A DNA stretch of 64,000 nt from Megalobrama amblycephala. Its lineage: Eukaryota; Chordata; Actinopteri; Cypriniformes; Xenocyprididae. Location: assembly GCF_018812025.1 (NCBI RefSeq), contig NC_063061.1, positions 34,147,640-34,211,639 of the forward strand, in the 5' to 3' direction. The translations under genes were made by a program, and so were the position numbers. The notes beneath the pieces are model-generated. The model searched no databases. It was not told the DNA's origin and saw only the letters and a list, made by a program, of their open reading frames with translations. Positions 26,565 to 40,681 of the stretch are shown one piece after another; the stretch's first letter is position 1, and each line of letters opens with the position of its first letter.

Positions 26565-29500
26565 CTATCCATCCAGCATCCATTCTCTAAAAGAGGTCAT
26601 TCTTGAAAAATGGAAAGATGTTGCAAAATGTTGCCAACTTGTTCATTCCATGCCTAGAAGACTTGGTGCTGTTATTAAAAATCATGGAGGCCATGCAAAG
26701 TACTAGATGTTAGATGATCACTCTAAAACTCTCATTTGTGTGTGTGTGTTACTCAGGTGGCATCGTGTGGCAATCAGCGTTCACAAACAGAGCATTACTC
26801 TGATTTTGGACTGTAAGAAAAAGGTAACACGGACACTATCCAGAAGCCCTCACCCCATCATCGACACCAAAGGCATCGTGGTCTTTGGAACGCGTATCCT
26901 GGACGAGGAGGTCTTTGAGGTAAGGAGGAACTCCACAAGCTTTTTCTTTATCCATTGAAACTGTCAAGTATGTCTCAATTAAGTATCAGCTTTGTCGCTG
27001 ATGTTTTTCCATTACTAAAAAAAAAAAATGCTAAAAAAATTATTGCAAAAAAATGATTGACATAGATATTGAGTAAAAGGCTATATATCATTTGGTCTTT
27101 AACACTTTGACGAGAAATGTTTGAATTCATATTGCGATTGCAGACTTGGTGGAGCACAGTTTGAGTCATTGTTGGGATCTATCCTGAAACTTGAAATTTT
27201 TCTCTCTAAAGAAAAAACTGAGAAGCAGGAGACTCCAGTGAGCTGTGTTTCTTTGGTCTTGTTGGTCAGTGTGTTCATGGTCTTTAGCAGGGGTCTGTGG
27301 ATGTGTGTCTGTGGTCTTCACTGAGCGTTTAAGTATTCAGCATCTCTCTGTGACTGTCAAGTGGAGACATGAGAGAGGAACGTGGTTGTGTTTGTTTAGG
27401 ACCTAGTTGTGGTTATGTAGTGCTAATGTAAGATTGTAGGGTTACCCTGTGCCACAAGGGTTATAAACTGTCCTGTGTGCATGTATGTGTAATGGTCAGG
27501 TCAATAATAAATGATTAAAATAAGTATACAGTACATTTGAAGTCTGGCTGTGCTTGTATTTTTGCTCAGACTGTATTGCTCAATGATGATGACATATCAT
27601 GTGCATACTTTTTGTGAAGCCCTAAAGGGACATGATGATGGTAAAAAGAATGAAATGGGATGAAAAGTTATTTCAATGCTTTTGCATTTGCTCACAAAAC
27701 TTTTACAATCCCCTGGGAAACTTTGCATTCACTCGCAAAATTTTTGTTTTGGGATTAATATGAGATTGGAGAAAAAACGCAAAATTTTAGGGGGAAAGCA
27801 AAAGCTTTGTGAGTGAACGCAACGTTTTGCAAAAAAACCCCGCAAAATGTTATGCAAGCAAACTAAATTTTTGGGGGAATGCAAACGTTTGGGGGGAAAA
27901 TGCAAATGTTATGTGAACAAACGTAACATTTCTTGGGGAACACAAACATCTGGTGAGAAAACGCAAATATTATGTGAACAAACGTAAAATTTCTAGGGGA
28001 ACAAATGTTTGGAGAGAAAACGCAAATGTTATGCGAACAAACCTAAAATTTCTGTGGGAACACAAACGTTTGTCAAGAAAATGCAAATGTTATTCGAACA
28101 AACCTAAAATTTCTGGGGGAACACAAACGTTTGTTGAGAAAATGCAAATGTTATGCGAACAAACTTAAAATTTCTGAGGGAACACAAACGTTTGGTGAGA
28201 AAACGCAAATGTTATGTGAACAAATGTAAAATTTCTGGGGGAACAAACTTTTGGTGAGAAAACACAAATGTTATGCGAACAAATGTAAAATTTCTGGGGG
28301 AACACAACTGTTATCGAGAAAACGCAAATGTTATGAGAACAAATGTAAAATTTCTGGGGGAACACAAACGTTTGGTGAGAAAACGCAAATGTTATGTGAA
28401 CAAACGTAACATTTCTGGGGGAACAAAAACGTTTGGCAAGAAAACGTAAATGTTATGTGAACAAACGTAAAATTTCTGGGGGAACGCAAACTTTTAGCGA
28501 GAAAACGCAAATGTTATGTGAACAAACGTAACATTTCTGGGGGAAAGCAAACGTTTGGCGAGAAAACGCAAAATGTTATGCGAACAAACGTAACATTTCT
28601 GGGGGAACGCAAACGTTTGGCGAGAAAACGCAAATGTTATGTGAACAAAGTAACATTTCTGGGGGAACGAAAACGTTTGGCGAGAAAACGCAAATGTTAT
28701 GAGAACAAATGTAAAATTTCTGGGGGAACACAAACGTTTGGTGAGAAAACGCAAATGTTATGAGAACAAATGTAAAATTTCTGGGGGAACGAAAACATTT
28801 GGCGAGAAAATGCAAATGTTATGCGAACAAACTTAAAATTTCTGGGGGAACGCAAACGTTTGGCGAGAAAACGCAAACGTTTGGCGAGAAAACGCAAATG
28901 TTATGCGAACAAACGTAAAAATTCTGGGGGAACGCAAACGTTTGGCGAGAAAACGAAAATGTTATGCGAACAAATGTAACATTTCTGGGGGAACGCAAAT
29001 GTTTGGCGAGAAAACGAAAATGTAATGCGAAGAAACGTAACATTTCTGGGGGAACGCAAATGTTTAGCGAGAAAACACAAATGTTATGCGAACAAACGTA
29101 ACATTTCTGGGGGAACGCAAATGTTTAGCGAGAAAACACAAATGTTATGCGAACAAACTTAACATTTCTGGGGGAACGCAAATGTTTGGCGAGAAAACGA
29201 AAATGTAATGCGAAGAAACGTAACATTTCTGGGGGAACGCAAATGTTTAGCGAGAAAACACAAATGTTATGCGAACAAACGTAACATTTCTGGGGGAACG
29301 CAAATGTTTAGCGAGAAAACGAAAATGTTATGCGAACAAAACTTAACATTTCTGGGGGAACGCAAATGTTTAGCGAGAAAACACAAATGTTATGCGAACA
29401 AACGTAAAATTTCTGGGGGAACTCAAATGTTTGGTGAGAAAACGCAAATGTTATGCGAACAAACGCAACGATTCTAGGAGAACGCAATAATAATTAATAA

Positions 29501-32500
29501 TAATAATAATTTTGCGAGTGAACACAAAGTTATAGTTTTGAGTGTTGCAACTGAATGCGAAAGCATTGAAAAATAATTTTTCCTACTGTCTCATTTTTTT
29601 TCCTTCACCATGTCCCCTTAGGGCCTCCATAGCATGTGAACTTTGCACAGTATGCACATTTTCTGTATGCATAGATGGAATTACCCAGAAAACTTATTAC
29701 AATTTCCAAAATGTGATGTATACAACCAGAGTACACTAGGTGGAATTCTGTTTCCCACAATGCAATGTGCTTGACTTTTAATTTCCAATGTGATGAATGA
29801 ACCAGAAACGATGTCAATAGTTGGATTAGACAGCCAAAATTTAAGACATTTTTGCACAAAATTGGACAAAAATGAAAAATAACAGTAAATATTTTATATT
29901 TCTGGGATGATGACTTCATGGCACTCGTTGAATTATATATACTCTATAATGAAAAGTTGCATATGAATGTAGTGAATATCATTGATTATACTCCTTTCAT
30001 ATTATTTAAAAAAAAATGTTAGGTATAAAACCTTTATAATGTAGTAAGCAATATGTTAGTGTTCTATTCGGAACATATACAAATCCAAAGCACCATAGCA
30101 ACTGTATGGCAACGTTCTAATTACTAATTTGAAGACCTTAGCAGTGGCAGAGCAACACCCTGCCATTGCAGCAGAGTTTTGCATAAGAAAGCACAGCTGA
30201 ATTTGTACATTGAATTTGTTTTCTCAGTGTGTCTTGATAGCAAAAACTGAAGGATTGTGGGATTGGAACAGTCCATGAGTGGATGTGAGTCATTCAGAAG
30301 AACTGTAGGTAATGTTAGTGTTCATCCCGAGGGCTTTGACCGCAGACACACAGGGTTCGTGGAATGCTGATGTGTTTTTAAGGTTTGGTCTACCTTTCTG
30401 TTTGAAGTTGAAGTGTTTAGAGAAAATGGAAAGAGCCGTGTGTTTTTTTCCACAGAGCGAGACACCGAGTCACCACAGAACCTTAACCAATCCTCTGCCG
30501 TGTACACACACCTACACACTGAAAACATATTTCATTTCAGGGTCTGCACATGTAATTCAATTCCCTTAAATGCTGACAAATTTCACTATGGACCTCTAAG
30601 ATAAACAGAGAGAGAGAAGAGACCAAAGACAGAGAGGAATAATGGTGAATCTGAAAATCATATAGACATTGAATAAAAAGCGTACACTTGATAGTGTGTT
30701 ATTTTCATTAAGCAGATCTACTTATTAATGCGGTTTAAATTTAGGTTTAAGTGCTTAAATTGTTTCTTAAAAAAATGAATAGAAAATATTGCATCCTTTA
30801 GAAGACATCACACATATTATCTCCATTTCAAAACCTTGTGAGCTGCCTATTTAGACAGCATTTGCATCATTTTTAGAACTGTACAGTAGGTTGCAAAATT
30901 ATGCTGTCTTTTAAGATGTCTCATTTTGGCTTAAATCGACAGCATGTGTACTTTATAGAATAGACAGTCCCAGAATGCACTTGGATGAGCTCACCGATTT
31001 CATTCAAGATGACAGATAAAAGACATTTTTACTATAAATTTTCTTAATTTGTACCCAATTTTCGTGTGTTTTATGTGTTTTTGCTTATTATTTTATGCTA
31101 CTGTCATCAAACTTAACATCAAACTCTGTTGCAATCTATTGGAATCAGTTATAATATTCCAGTTGATAGTTTACATTTCTGAAATTATGATTTATGGCAT
31201 CGCTGATTTAAATATACTATGTAGTGATGTAGCAACTGCTTACTAGAACACACAATATGTTTATTTTATGCTATCCTCATATTAACATCAAACTATGTTG
31301 GAATCAGTCGATTATCTTTTGTGCTTCATATGAGAAGCATATTTGTATAGCAAGTTTCTGAAGAGAGCTCCAAATCAGACACTTATACGTTTCTATTTAA
31401 TTTATAATATTGATTAGAAAGTATGCACATACTGTATGTAGACAGGAGACAGCACTGCTGATGTTTATCTTCAGTCTCCTGCAGCATCATACTGTTATCA
31501 GTGTTAGACTTGCATCAGATGGAAAAGTTTGCTTCATAACAGAGCATAAATATCTCACAATCATAGAGAGACAAAAGTGATGCTTTTTGTGGAAAGTTCT
31601 GGTCAGGATGAGGAGTTTGAGGCTCATGTCATGACATCATTGAGGGGGTTTCCACAGCACACGTACAGGTCAGCTGAAGTGCGTATGCTTGTGTGTGGTT
31701 CAGGTAAACCCTATGTTATGGGGACAGAATGCCCCCATAAAGATGGCAAATATCTGAAATCCTTGTCTTTGTGAGGACATTTTTGGTCCCCATGAGGAAA
31801 ACAGCTTATAAATCATAATAAGTGATGTTTTTTGAAGATGTAAAAATGCTGAAAGTTTTCTGTGATGGATAGGTTTAGGGTTAGGGGATAGAATATAGTT
31901 TGTACAGTATAAAAATCATTATGTCTATGGAGTGTCCCCATAAAACATGAAAACCCAACATTTGTGTGTGTGCGTGTGAGAATCTCTCCCTCTGAGGTTG
32001 AAATCAGCATGATTCACATGTCACTCTACGTCTGAAAGAGAAAATGTTCTGTTTAATGTTTCTGCATTCACTAGATATTTAACTTATATAAGGTGATGGA
32101 TTTCCGAGTGGAGCAAAATATTGTGTAGAAAATAAAGTAGGTGGGACTTGATTATGCATCAGGATTTGATTGGCTGAAACATGTTAGGCTGAGATATGAC
32201 TGGTTATTATTTTCCTGTTTACAGTACTGTACAAAAGTATGTGGTCAGTAACTTTTATTCAGCAAGAATGCATTAAATTGATCAAAAGTGAAAGTAATGA
32301 CTTTTAAATTGTTAAAAAAGATGTATATTTCAAATAAATGCAGTTTTCTGCACTTTTTTGTTCATCAAAAAAAAAAAAAAAAAGAAAACTTATCAAAGTT
32401 TCCACAGAAATATTAAGCAGCACAACTGTTTTCAACATTGATAATAATCAGAAATGTTTCTTAAGCAGCGTTTCAGCATGTTAGAATGATTTCTGAAGGA

Positions 32501-35500
32501 TCATGTGACACTGAAGACTGGAGTAATGATGCATTACATCTTAAAATATGTTCAAAAAGAAAACAGTTCATTTAAATTGTAATAATATTTCACAATATTA
32601 CTGTTTTTACTGCATTTTTAATCTAATAATAAATGCAGCCTTGGTCAGCAGAAGAGACTTCTTTCAAAAACAAGAAAAATCTGCATCAGCACACATAAAA
32701 AAAAGCTGTTTTAAAGGTAGATAAATGATTAGGGCTAACTTTAATTATTACAGTTTGAAGAAACTATTATGATTAAAAATATTTGTTTCTTGTATGTCTG
32801 AATATTTTGCAGTTCTATTTGGCGCTGCTTAAATCACACATTTAAAAATGCAGTCTGTATATGTAAATAGAATGAATAAACTTTCCCTGCATGAATGAGC
32901 AAGAACATTAAAGAAACATTAGAACATTTGGTTCAGTAGTTACTCAGAGTTCCAAATGAAACTTCATAATGGTTCCTGGTGGAAACAGAGTCTAAATAAT
33001 TCAGCATTCAGTGCTGCATTTGAGGAAGCTAATCTTAAAAAGCCAAGAATCTTTTGCTGTCGGGCCGGAGATGTCATTATAATCAAATGGAGAAGTGAAA
33101 GTGGAGGTGAGTTATGAGGAAAGGGAGAAATTAAGTAGAAGGGTTGGTGGACAAAAGGAACGTAGGGAAAATGCTGTGGTAGACATGCCTGTTGCTTTTG
33201 GCAAAGATCTTAAAGGTCTCCAGACGCCGCCACTGTGTGTGTGTTCACGTCATTGGATGGTTTGGTTTCTGTGGTTGTTTTTTTTTTTTTTTTTTACTCT
33301 TGAGAATGGCCAGACACTGCCTGGATGTGTTTGTGGACGCCGTCACACGTGTGCATGTGGCGATTGCGGTCTTGATTTCGCCCAGATATTTAGTCGTTCT
33401 TGTGGTGAGTTTCATGCTGCTTCATTAAAATCTTTTTGTAATCTCTCCCACTGTGAGTCCATGTTCTAATGCGGATCACATGCGGTCGGTTTCCTGTGTC
33501 TTGGGCTGATGAGGTCATAAGCAGCTGCAATGATGTCATTTTTAAACAAACCTAATAAGTACAAGACCTCAAAAGCCTTGAAACTCCAGTTAAACTGGAC
33601 AGTGTATGTGTGGGTAAAACTAACACAACCTGTCAAGAAGGTGTCTGGGTCTTATTTAACTCCAAAATCAGTAGAAATTAAACAGTTTTTAAAGACCATT
33701 AAGATGCTTTAGATTGTGTCATAATTTTAATGATAATTAAACACATTTCCTCACAAATTGTCATGACTGCAATGCAAAAAATAATGCATTTATTTAATTA
33801 ATATTATTTAAATATGTTTATTTAAGTATTTATATATCATTGTGGTATGTACTACCTTTAATTCATGCTGAACTATATAATAATAATAATTAATAATAAT
33901 TATATGTATATATATATATATATATATAAATTTTATATAATTTTAATATTATATATGTGCATATATAATGCTTATTTATGTATTATAATATATTATAATA
34001 CATACATGTTAATACATGTTTTATATATTATATTATAATATATAAAACATATTTATTTTCATTTTTGGGCAAACTATCCACATAATTTTATTACATTATT
34101 TTTTTAATGAAATTATACTCTGCCTGTAGGTGGCAGTAAATGTCTAAATGTGTAAGTCATTCATTCATTTGATTTGTTCAAACAGCTGATTCATTTAGGA
34201 ATTAAGTAAATGGCTTAATCAATTGGCCATTGAATCATTGAATTCACCTGATTGATTCGTTCAGAAATGAAACACCGCTGTGTGTTGCTTGGAGATGCAC
34301 AACAGTTCTGCTCTGACTTTATAGGTAATGTTTTTGTCAGAAAAAGCAATTGTGGGTAAATGCTATCACATTTATTTACTTCCATTTATTTTGCCCTGAT
34401 ATATATTGTGATTTTGGGCTGAAATATGACATTTTCATGAGATTCATCTAATGCGTGTGTGTGAGAGAGCATGTTGTATGTGTTTTGAAATTAAATATTG
34501 CTGGACAGAACAAGGAATCGAGATGTTTTCAAGTACTGAAGGGAACGTATTGTACTCTGGGCTCCCTACCAGAAAAGTTTGGGATCATTCCTCCATTTTT
34601 GCTAATTTGCAGCAGTGCAATCTATCGCCCCCTTCTGTTGACTGCAGCCATGTGACACTAAATTTCGAAAAAGTTGTGGCGTTTTGAAGCGTGTAAACGT
34701 GTGTGTGTGTGTGTGCAGTGTTTTGGCTGCGTACATCGCCACAGGCAGCTGCTGAAACAGTTAGCCCAGGCTCCAGAGAGAGATGTGGGGAGTTTTGGCG
34801 AAAAAGCTGCTCGTATTTCAAAGTTGCTGACAATGCAATGTCTATTATTCTCTCTCTCTCTGTCCCACATTAATGTGATAAACTTCTTTCAGACACAGAA
34901 ATCCCAGAATAGATCAGTTGTCTCTGTACACCTCAGTGTCTCTCTCGCTCTTCTTCTGTTTCTGTTTTTGTCTTGCCTGTTTTTCTGCTCTTCTCTTCTC
35001 TTGCTGTGCAAACAGAAATATTGTATGTTAAAATCTGGAGTGATGCAGAAAGTTCAAGGGTTCATTTGATTGTGATTAATCATAGATTCATGGGAAAAGG
35101 GGATTTATGAAGAACTACATAATGTTAATGCCAAAAGTTTTATTTTAGGGATAGGGCTCATTGTTTTTGTATGGTGTGAAATAGTGGTTCAATGATGGTC
35201 GCAGTTGGTTTGTCACCATTGTGTCCACAGATATATATGCTTTGTATAAGAGTGTCTGCTAAAATTACAGCTCACTGATCTATGGTGATTATATTTAGTT
35301 TACATTAAGACAGTAGATTTGTCTTTGTGTGTTTTGGACCAGTTAAAAATGTTTGAAGTGTGCGTGGATTTAGGAAACTCTGGATTTTGGATCTGAATCT
35401 GGTGTCAAGTCCAAACATATGTTTACACTGGCAAACAATCCAGAGCAACAGCCAACGAGAAATGACTACAGTCATTGTTCTTACAGTAAAGCCTTTGGAA

Positions 35501-38500
35501 AATGTCTCGAGTGACAAATAGAACAAAAACAGGGAATGAAACCAGGAAAGACACTGATGCTACTTACACTGTTTGGAGAAAGTGCTAATGCAAATATACT
35601 GTTCAGAAGTTTGGCGGTGGTAAAATTATTTGAAATAAGTCTCTTGTGCTCATTAAGACATTTATTTACAATATTTTAAATTTTATTTTTTCCTGTGATG
35701 GAAAAGCTGAATTTACTCAAGTCTTCAGTGTCACATGATCCTTCAGAAATCAATCTAATATGCTAATTTGCTGCTCAAGAAACATTTTTATTATTATCAA
35801 TTTTGACAACAGTTGGGCTGCTTAATATTTTTGTGGAAACTGTGATTTGCTCAGCATTCTTTGATTAATAGAATGTTCAAAAGAACATCATTTATTTGAA
35901 ATAATAATTACAAGTGTCATTACTGTCACTTTTGGCAGTTTAATTCATCCTTGCTGAATGTGTCACGTGTGGTCTGTTGTCTGTCATATTCTCATTAGGT
36001 GTCTGATTATATTAATCCTTGCCCAGCTGTTCCTGTTTAGTTCCCTCATTTACTCTGTGTATATATTCTCCCTGTTCAGTTCGGTCCCTTGTCGGTTATT
36101 GTTTGTGTGTGCTATGCTTGTGTGTTACAGGCTGTTCCGTTTCCACCTGCTTATTATATTAAATCTTGTTTATTGTGAATCAGCCTTCGTTCCGTGACAG
36201 AATGAGTATTATTATTATTTTTTAAAAATCTTACTGATCTCAAACTCAGCATGCTAATAATATAATTATATAAATTAATGAAATAAATGAGTCATTTAAT
36301 GATAATGATTTGTCATCTGTAGCCCATCCGTCTCACTGAAACAATTACTTAAAATGTGATTTTCTCATAGTGTAAAAAAGTAATGCTCCAGGTTGCATTT
36401 GTTTATTAAAACAATTATGCTTTTGGGATTTCCCATGCTAAAGGGTTAGTTCACCCAAAATGAAAATTCTGTCAATATTTATTCACCCTCATGTTGTTCC
36501 AAACCCAATAGGATTATGTTCATCTTCGGAATACAAATTAATATCATTTTGATGAAAGCTGAGAGATGTCTGTCTGTCCATAGGCTGCATTTCCAACTAC
36601 CACTTCTTGCAGAAACGTAATGCGTAACACGAGAACAAACCTCATTGGTTCTTGCGGAAGCTCAAACGTGCTGTGTAACACAAGAACGAACCTCATTGGT
36701 TCTTGTTGAAGCTCAAACGTAATGCGTAACACAAGAACGAACCTCATTGGTTCTTGCAGAAGCTCAAACGTAATGTGTAACAAGAATGAACCTCATTGGT
36801 TCTTGTTGAAGCTCAAACGTAATGCGTAACACAAGAATGAACCTCATTGGTTCTTGCGGAAGCTCAAACGTGCTGCGTAACACAAGAATGAACCTCATTG
36901 GTTCTCGCGGAAGCTCAAACGTGCTGCGTAACACGAGAACGAACCTCATTGGTTCTTGGGGAAGCTCAAACGTGCTGCGTAACACGAGAATGAACCTCAT
37001 TGGTTCTTGCGGAAGCTCAAACGTAATACGTAACATGAGAATGAACCTCATTGTTTCTTGCAGAAGCTCAAACGTGCTGCGTAACACGAGAACGAACCTC
37101 ATTGGTTCTTGCAGAAGCTCAAACGTAATACGTAACATGAGAATGAACCTCATTGGTTCTTGCAGAAGCTCAAACGTAATGTGTAACAAGAATGAACCTC
37201 ATTGGTTCTTGTTGAAGCTCAAACGTAATGCGTAACACAAGAATGAACCTCATTGGTTCTTGCGGAAGCTCAAACGTGCTGCGTAACACAAGAATGAACC
37301 TCATTGGTTCTTGCAGAAGCTCAAACGTAATGTGTAACAAGAATGAACCTCAATGGTTCTTGTTGAAGCTCAAATGTGCTGCGTAACACGAGAACGAACC
37401 TCATTGGTTCTTGTGGAAGCTCAAACGTGCTGCGTAACACGAGAATGAACCTCATTGGTTCTTGCGGAAGCTCAAACGTAATGCGTAACACAAGAGTGAA
37501 CCTCATTGGTTCTTGCGGAAGCTCAAATGTGCTGCGTAACACAAGAGTGAACCTCATTGGTTCTTGCAGAAGCTCAAATGTGCTGCGTAACACAAGAGTG
37601 AACCTCACTGGTTCTTGCAGAAGCTCAAACGTGCTGCGTAACACGAGAACGAACCTCATTGGTTCTTGCAGAAGCTCAAACGTGCTGCGTAACACGAGAA
37701 CGAACCTCATTGGTTCTTGCGGAAGCTCAAACGTAATACGTAACATGAGTTTGAACCTCATTGGTTCTTGCAGAAGCTCAAACGTAATGTGTAACAAGAA
37801 TGAACCTCATTGGTTATTGCGGAAGCTCAAACGTGCTGCGTAACACAAGAATGAACCTCATTGGTTCTTGCAGAAGCTCAAACGTAATGTGTAACAAGAA
37901 TGAACCTCATTGGTTCTTGCGGAAGCTCAAACGTGCTACGTAACACGAGAATGAACATCATTGGTTCTTGCGGAAGCTCAAACGTAATGCGTAACACGAG
38001 AATGAACCACACTGGTTCTTGCGGAAGCTCAAATGTGCTGCGTAACACAAGAGTGAACCTCATTGGTTCTTGCAGAAGCTCAAACGTGCTGCGTAACACG
38101 AGAATGAACCTCATTGGTTCTTGCGGAAGCTCAAACGTAATGCGTAACACAAGAGTGAACCTCATTGGTTCTTGCGGAAGCTCAAATGTGCTGCGTAACA
38201 CGAGAACGAACCTCATTGGTTCTTGCAGAAGCTCAAACGTGCTGCGTAACACGAGAATGAACCTCATTGGTTCTTGCGGAAGCTCAAACGTGCTGCGTAA
38301 CACAAGAATGAACCTCATTGGTTCTTGCAGAAGCTCAAACGTAATGTGTAACAAGAATGAACCTCATTGGTTCTTGCGGAAGCTCAAACGTGCTACGTAA
38401 CACGAGAATGAACCTCATTGGTTCTTGCGGAAGCTCAAACGTAATGCGTAACACGAGAATGAACCTCACTGGTTCTTGCGGAAGCTCAAATGTGCTGCGT

Positions 38501-40453
38501 AACACAAGAGTGAACCTCATTGGTTCTTGCAGAAGCTCAAACGTGCTGCGTAACACGAGAATGAACCTCATTGGTTCTTGCGGAAGCTCAAACGTAATGC
38601 GTAACACAAGAGTGAACCTCATTGGTTCTTGCGGAAGCTCAAATGTGCTGCGTAACACGAGAACGAACCTCATTGGTTCTTGCAGAAGCTCAAACGTGCT
38701 GCGTAACACGAAAACGAACCGCATTGGTTCTTGCGGAAGCTCAAACGTGCTACGTAACACGAGAATGAACCTCATTGGTTCTTGCAGAAGCTCAAATGTG
38801 ATGCGTAACACAAGAAGGAATCTCATTGGTTCTCGCAGAAGCTCAAATGTGATGCGTAACACGAGAAGGAATCTCATTGGTTCTCACAGAAGTTCAAACG
38901 TGCTGCGTAACACAAGAATGAACCTCATTGGTTCTAGCGGAAGCTCAAACGTGCTGCGTAACACGAGAATGAACCTCATTGGTTCTTGCGGAAGCTCAAA
39001 ATTTGTACTAAACCACTCAATTCATATGGTTTAGTTTTATGATCTCTTTATGAACGTTTTGAAGCGTCAAAGTGGTAGTTGCGTAGCTGTCAATGGAGGG
39101 ACAGAAAGCTCTCGGTTTTCATCAAAAAGATCTTCATTTGTGTTCCAAAGATGAGCGAAAGTCTTACGGGTTTGGAACGACATGAGGGTGAGTAATTAAT
39201 GACAGAATTTTCATTTTTGGGTGAACTATATGACTACTACGTAAACATAGTTGTTGTAACTAATGTATTTCACTTAAAATAAAACTTAAATCATCTTACC
39301 CTGCACCAGAGTTACTCTGAGAATTTTTATTTACCCATAATTCTCTCTGTTATGTAATGTGTCCTCTAAAACTCAGTGTTCAGCTGTTTGGTCAACACTA
39401 CAAGCGTTTTGTTTTCCAGTTTTCTCTGTGGATCATGTTCTGCAGCTCTCGTGTTTAGTTTGCTGATTCTGTCTGGTCGCAGCCAAATCTCCACACAGCC
39501 TGGAGAGCCTTCCGCACGGCTGTCTCTCTCTCTCTCTATCTCTCTCTGTCTTGTTTTCTCATGATGATTTAAATCTCCTCCATTAGATAATGTGCATGTG
39601 TGTGTGTGTGCGCTAGTTTCTTCATGTTTGACTCTAAACTCATGTCAGTTCCAGACATTCATCTTCTTGAGTTCACACTCACTTTGCCCACATTTTCTCC
39701 GCCTGCTTGTACAAGTTTCCTTGGATTGCTGTGGGAAAAATGTGTATTTGAGTGTGTATAACAAGGAAAAGTCAGCGATTAGACTGATATATGAATCCGA
39801 CTGCTATAATAAATCAGTGTGGTAATTCCTGCACATTTACAAACAAAGCTAAACAATACTAGTTTTTTGTAATGATGATGCAACACTGGCTTTTGAAGAA
39901 GTTTTGCTTTATTTATTTAGTTGAACATGCACGTGGACTTTAACCCTCAAAACAAAATGGGTCAAACGACATTATAACCAATTAAAACAATTATAGGAAC
40001 ATCAATTGAAAATCATTGAATATAACATAATCTAATAACAAGAATTAACAATAAACTTACACAGCAGTGCATCGTTGGAAAACAAATGCCACAGCTGATG
40101 CTACAATATTTTAATGTTTTTTATTATTTTATTAAAAAACATTTATTATAATTAAGCCCCTTTGCTAATGTTTGTCATTAAAACATCCAGACTGATTCAG
40201 ACTGCTAACTTGTGAGTTTGTGAGTCTTTTTGACTGATTCAAAAGAGTCATTTGTTTGTGAGTCAAGTCATTTTTTATATATAGCTAGTGCTTTATACAA
40301 CACAGATGGTTTCAATGCAGCTTTACATTAATGAACAGGAAAATAAGTGTTACTGTTGTAAAATCCATCAATTATGAAACAAATTGTGAAGCTCAACAGT
40401 TCTTCTACAGAAGAATGAATTAGAATCGGATTATACCAGTCATGACTGATGGT

Positions 40454-40496
<43 letters not shown>

Positions 40497-40641
40497 ATGT
40501 GGGAATGAGAAAGAAATGCTCTCAAATGATAGTAATTTAGGGTCAGTGGTTTATTGTTTTGAAGTGAACACATATTGTAAAGTCGGTATAACACAAAATG
40601 ACCTTTTCAAATGGCAAGGGAATGTTTCTGCCTCAGTGTGT

Positions 40642-40681
<40 letters not shown>

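Noticed and set aside
27953..29477. Several overlapping frames with repeated peptides
   Set aside because: They reflect the 61-bp minisatellite inside a transposon, on both strands and in many frames.
36610..39000. Regular repeats suggestive of a CRISPR array
   Set aside because: Units abut without unique spacers, and the window is vertebrate with spliced genes.
36544..39034. Long open frames on both strands (up to 225 aa) with 17-residue repeats
   Set aside because: They follow from a 51-bp tandem unit without stops; both strands are open equally and frames end at the 49-bp variant. No start context or domain.
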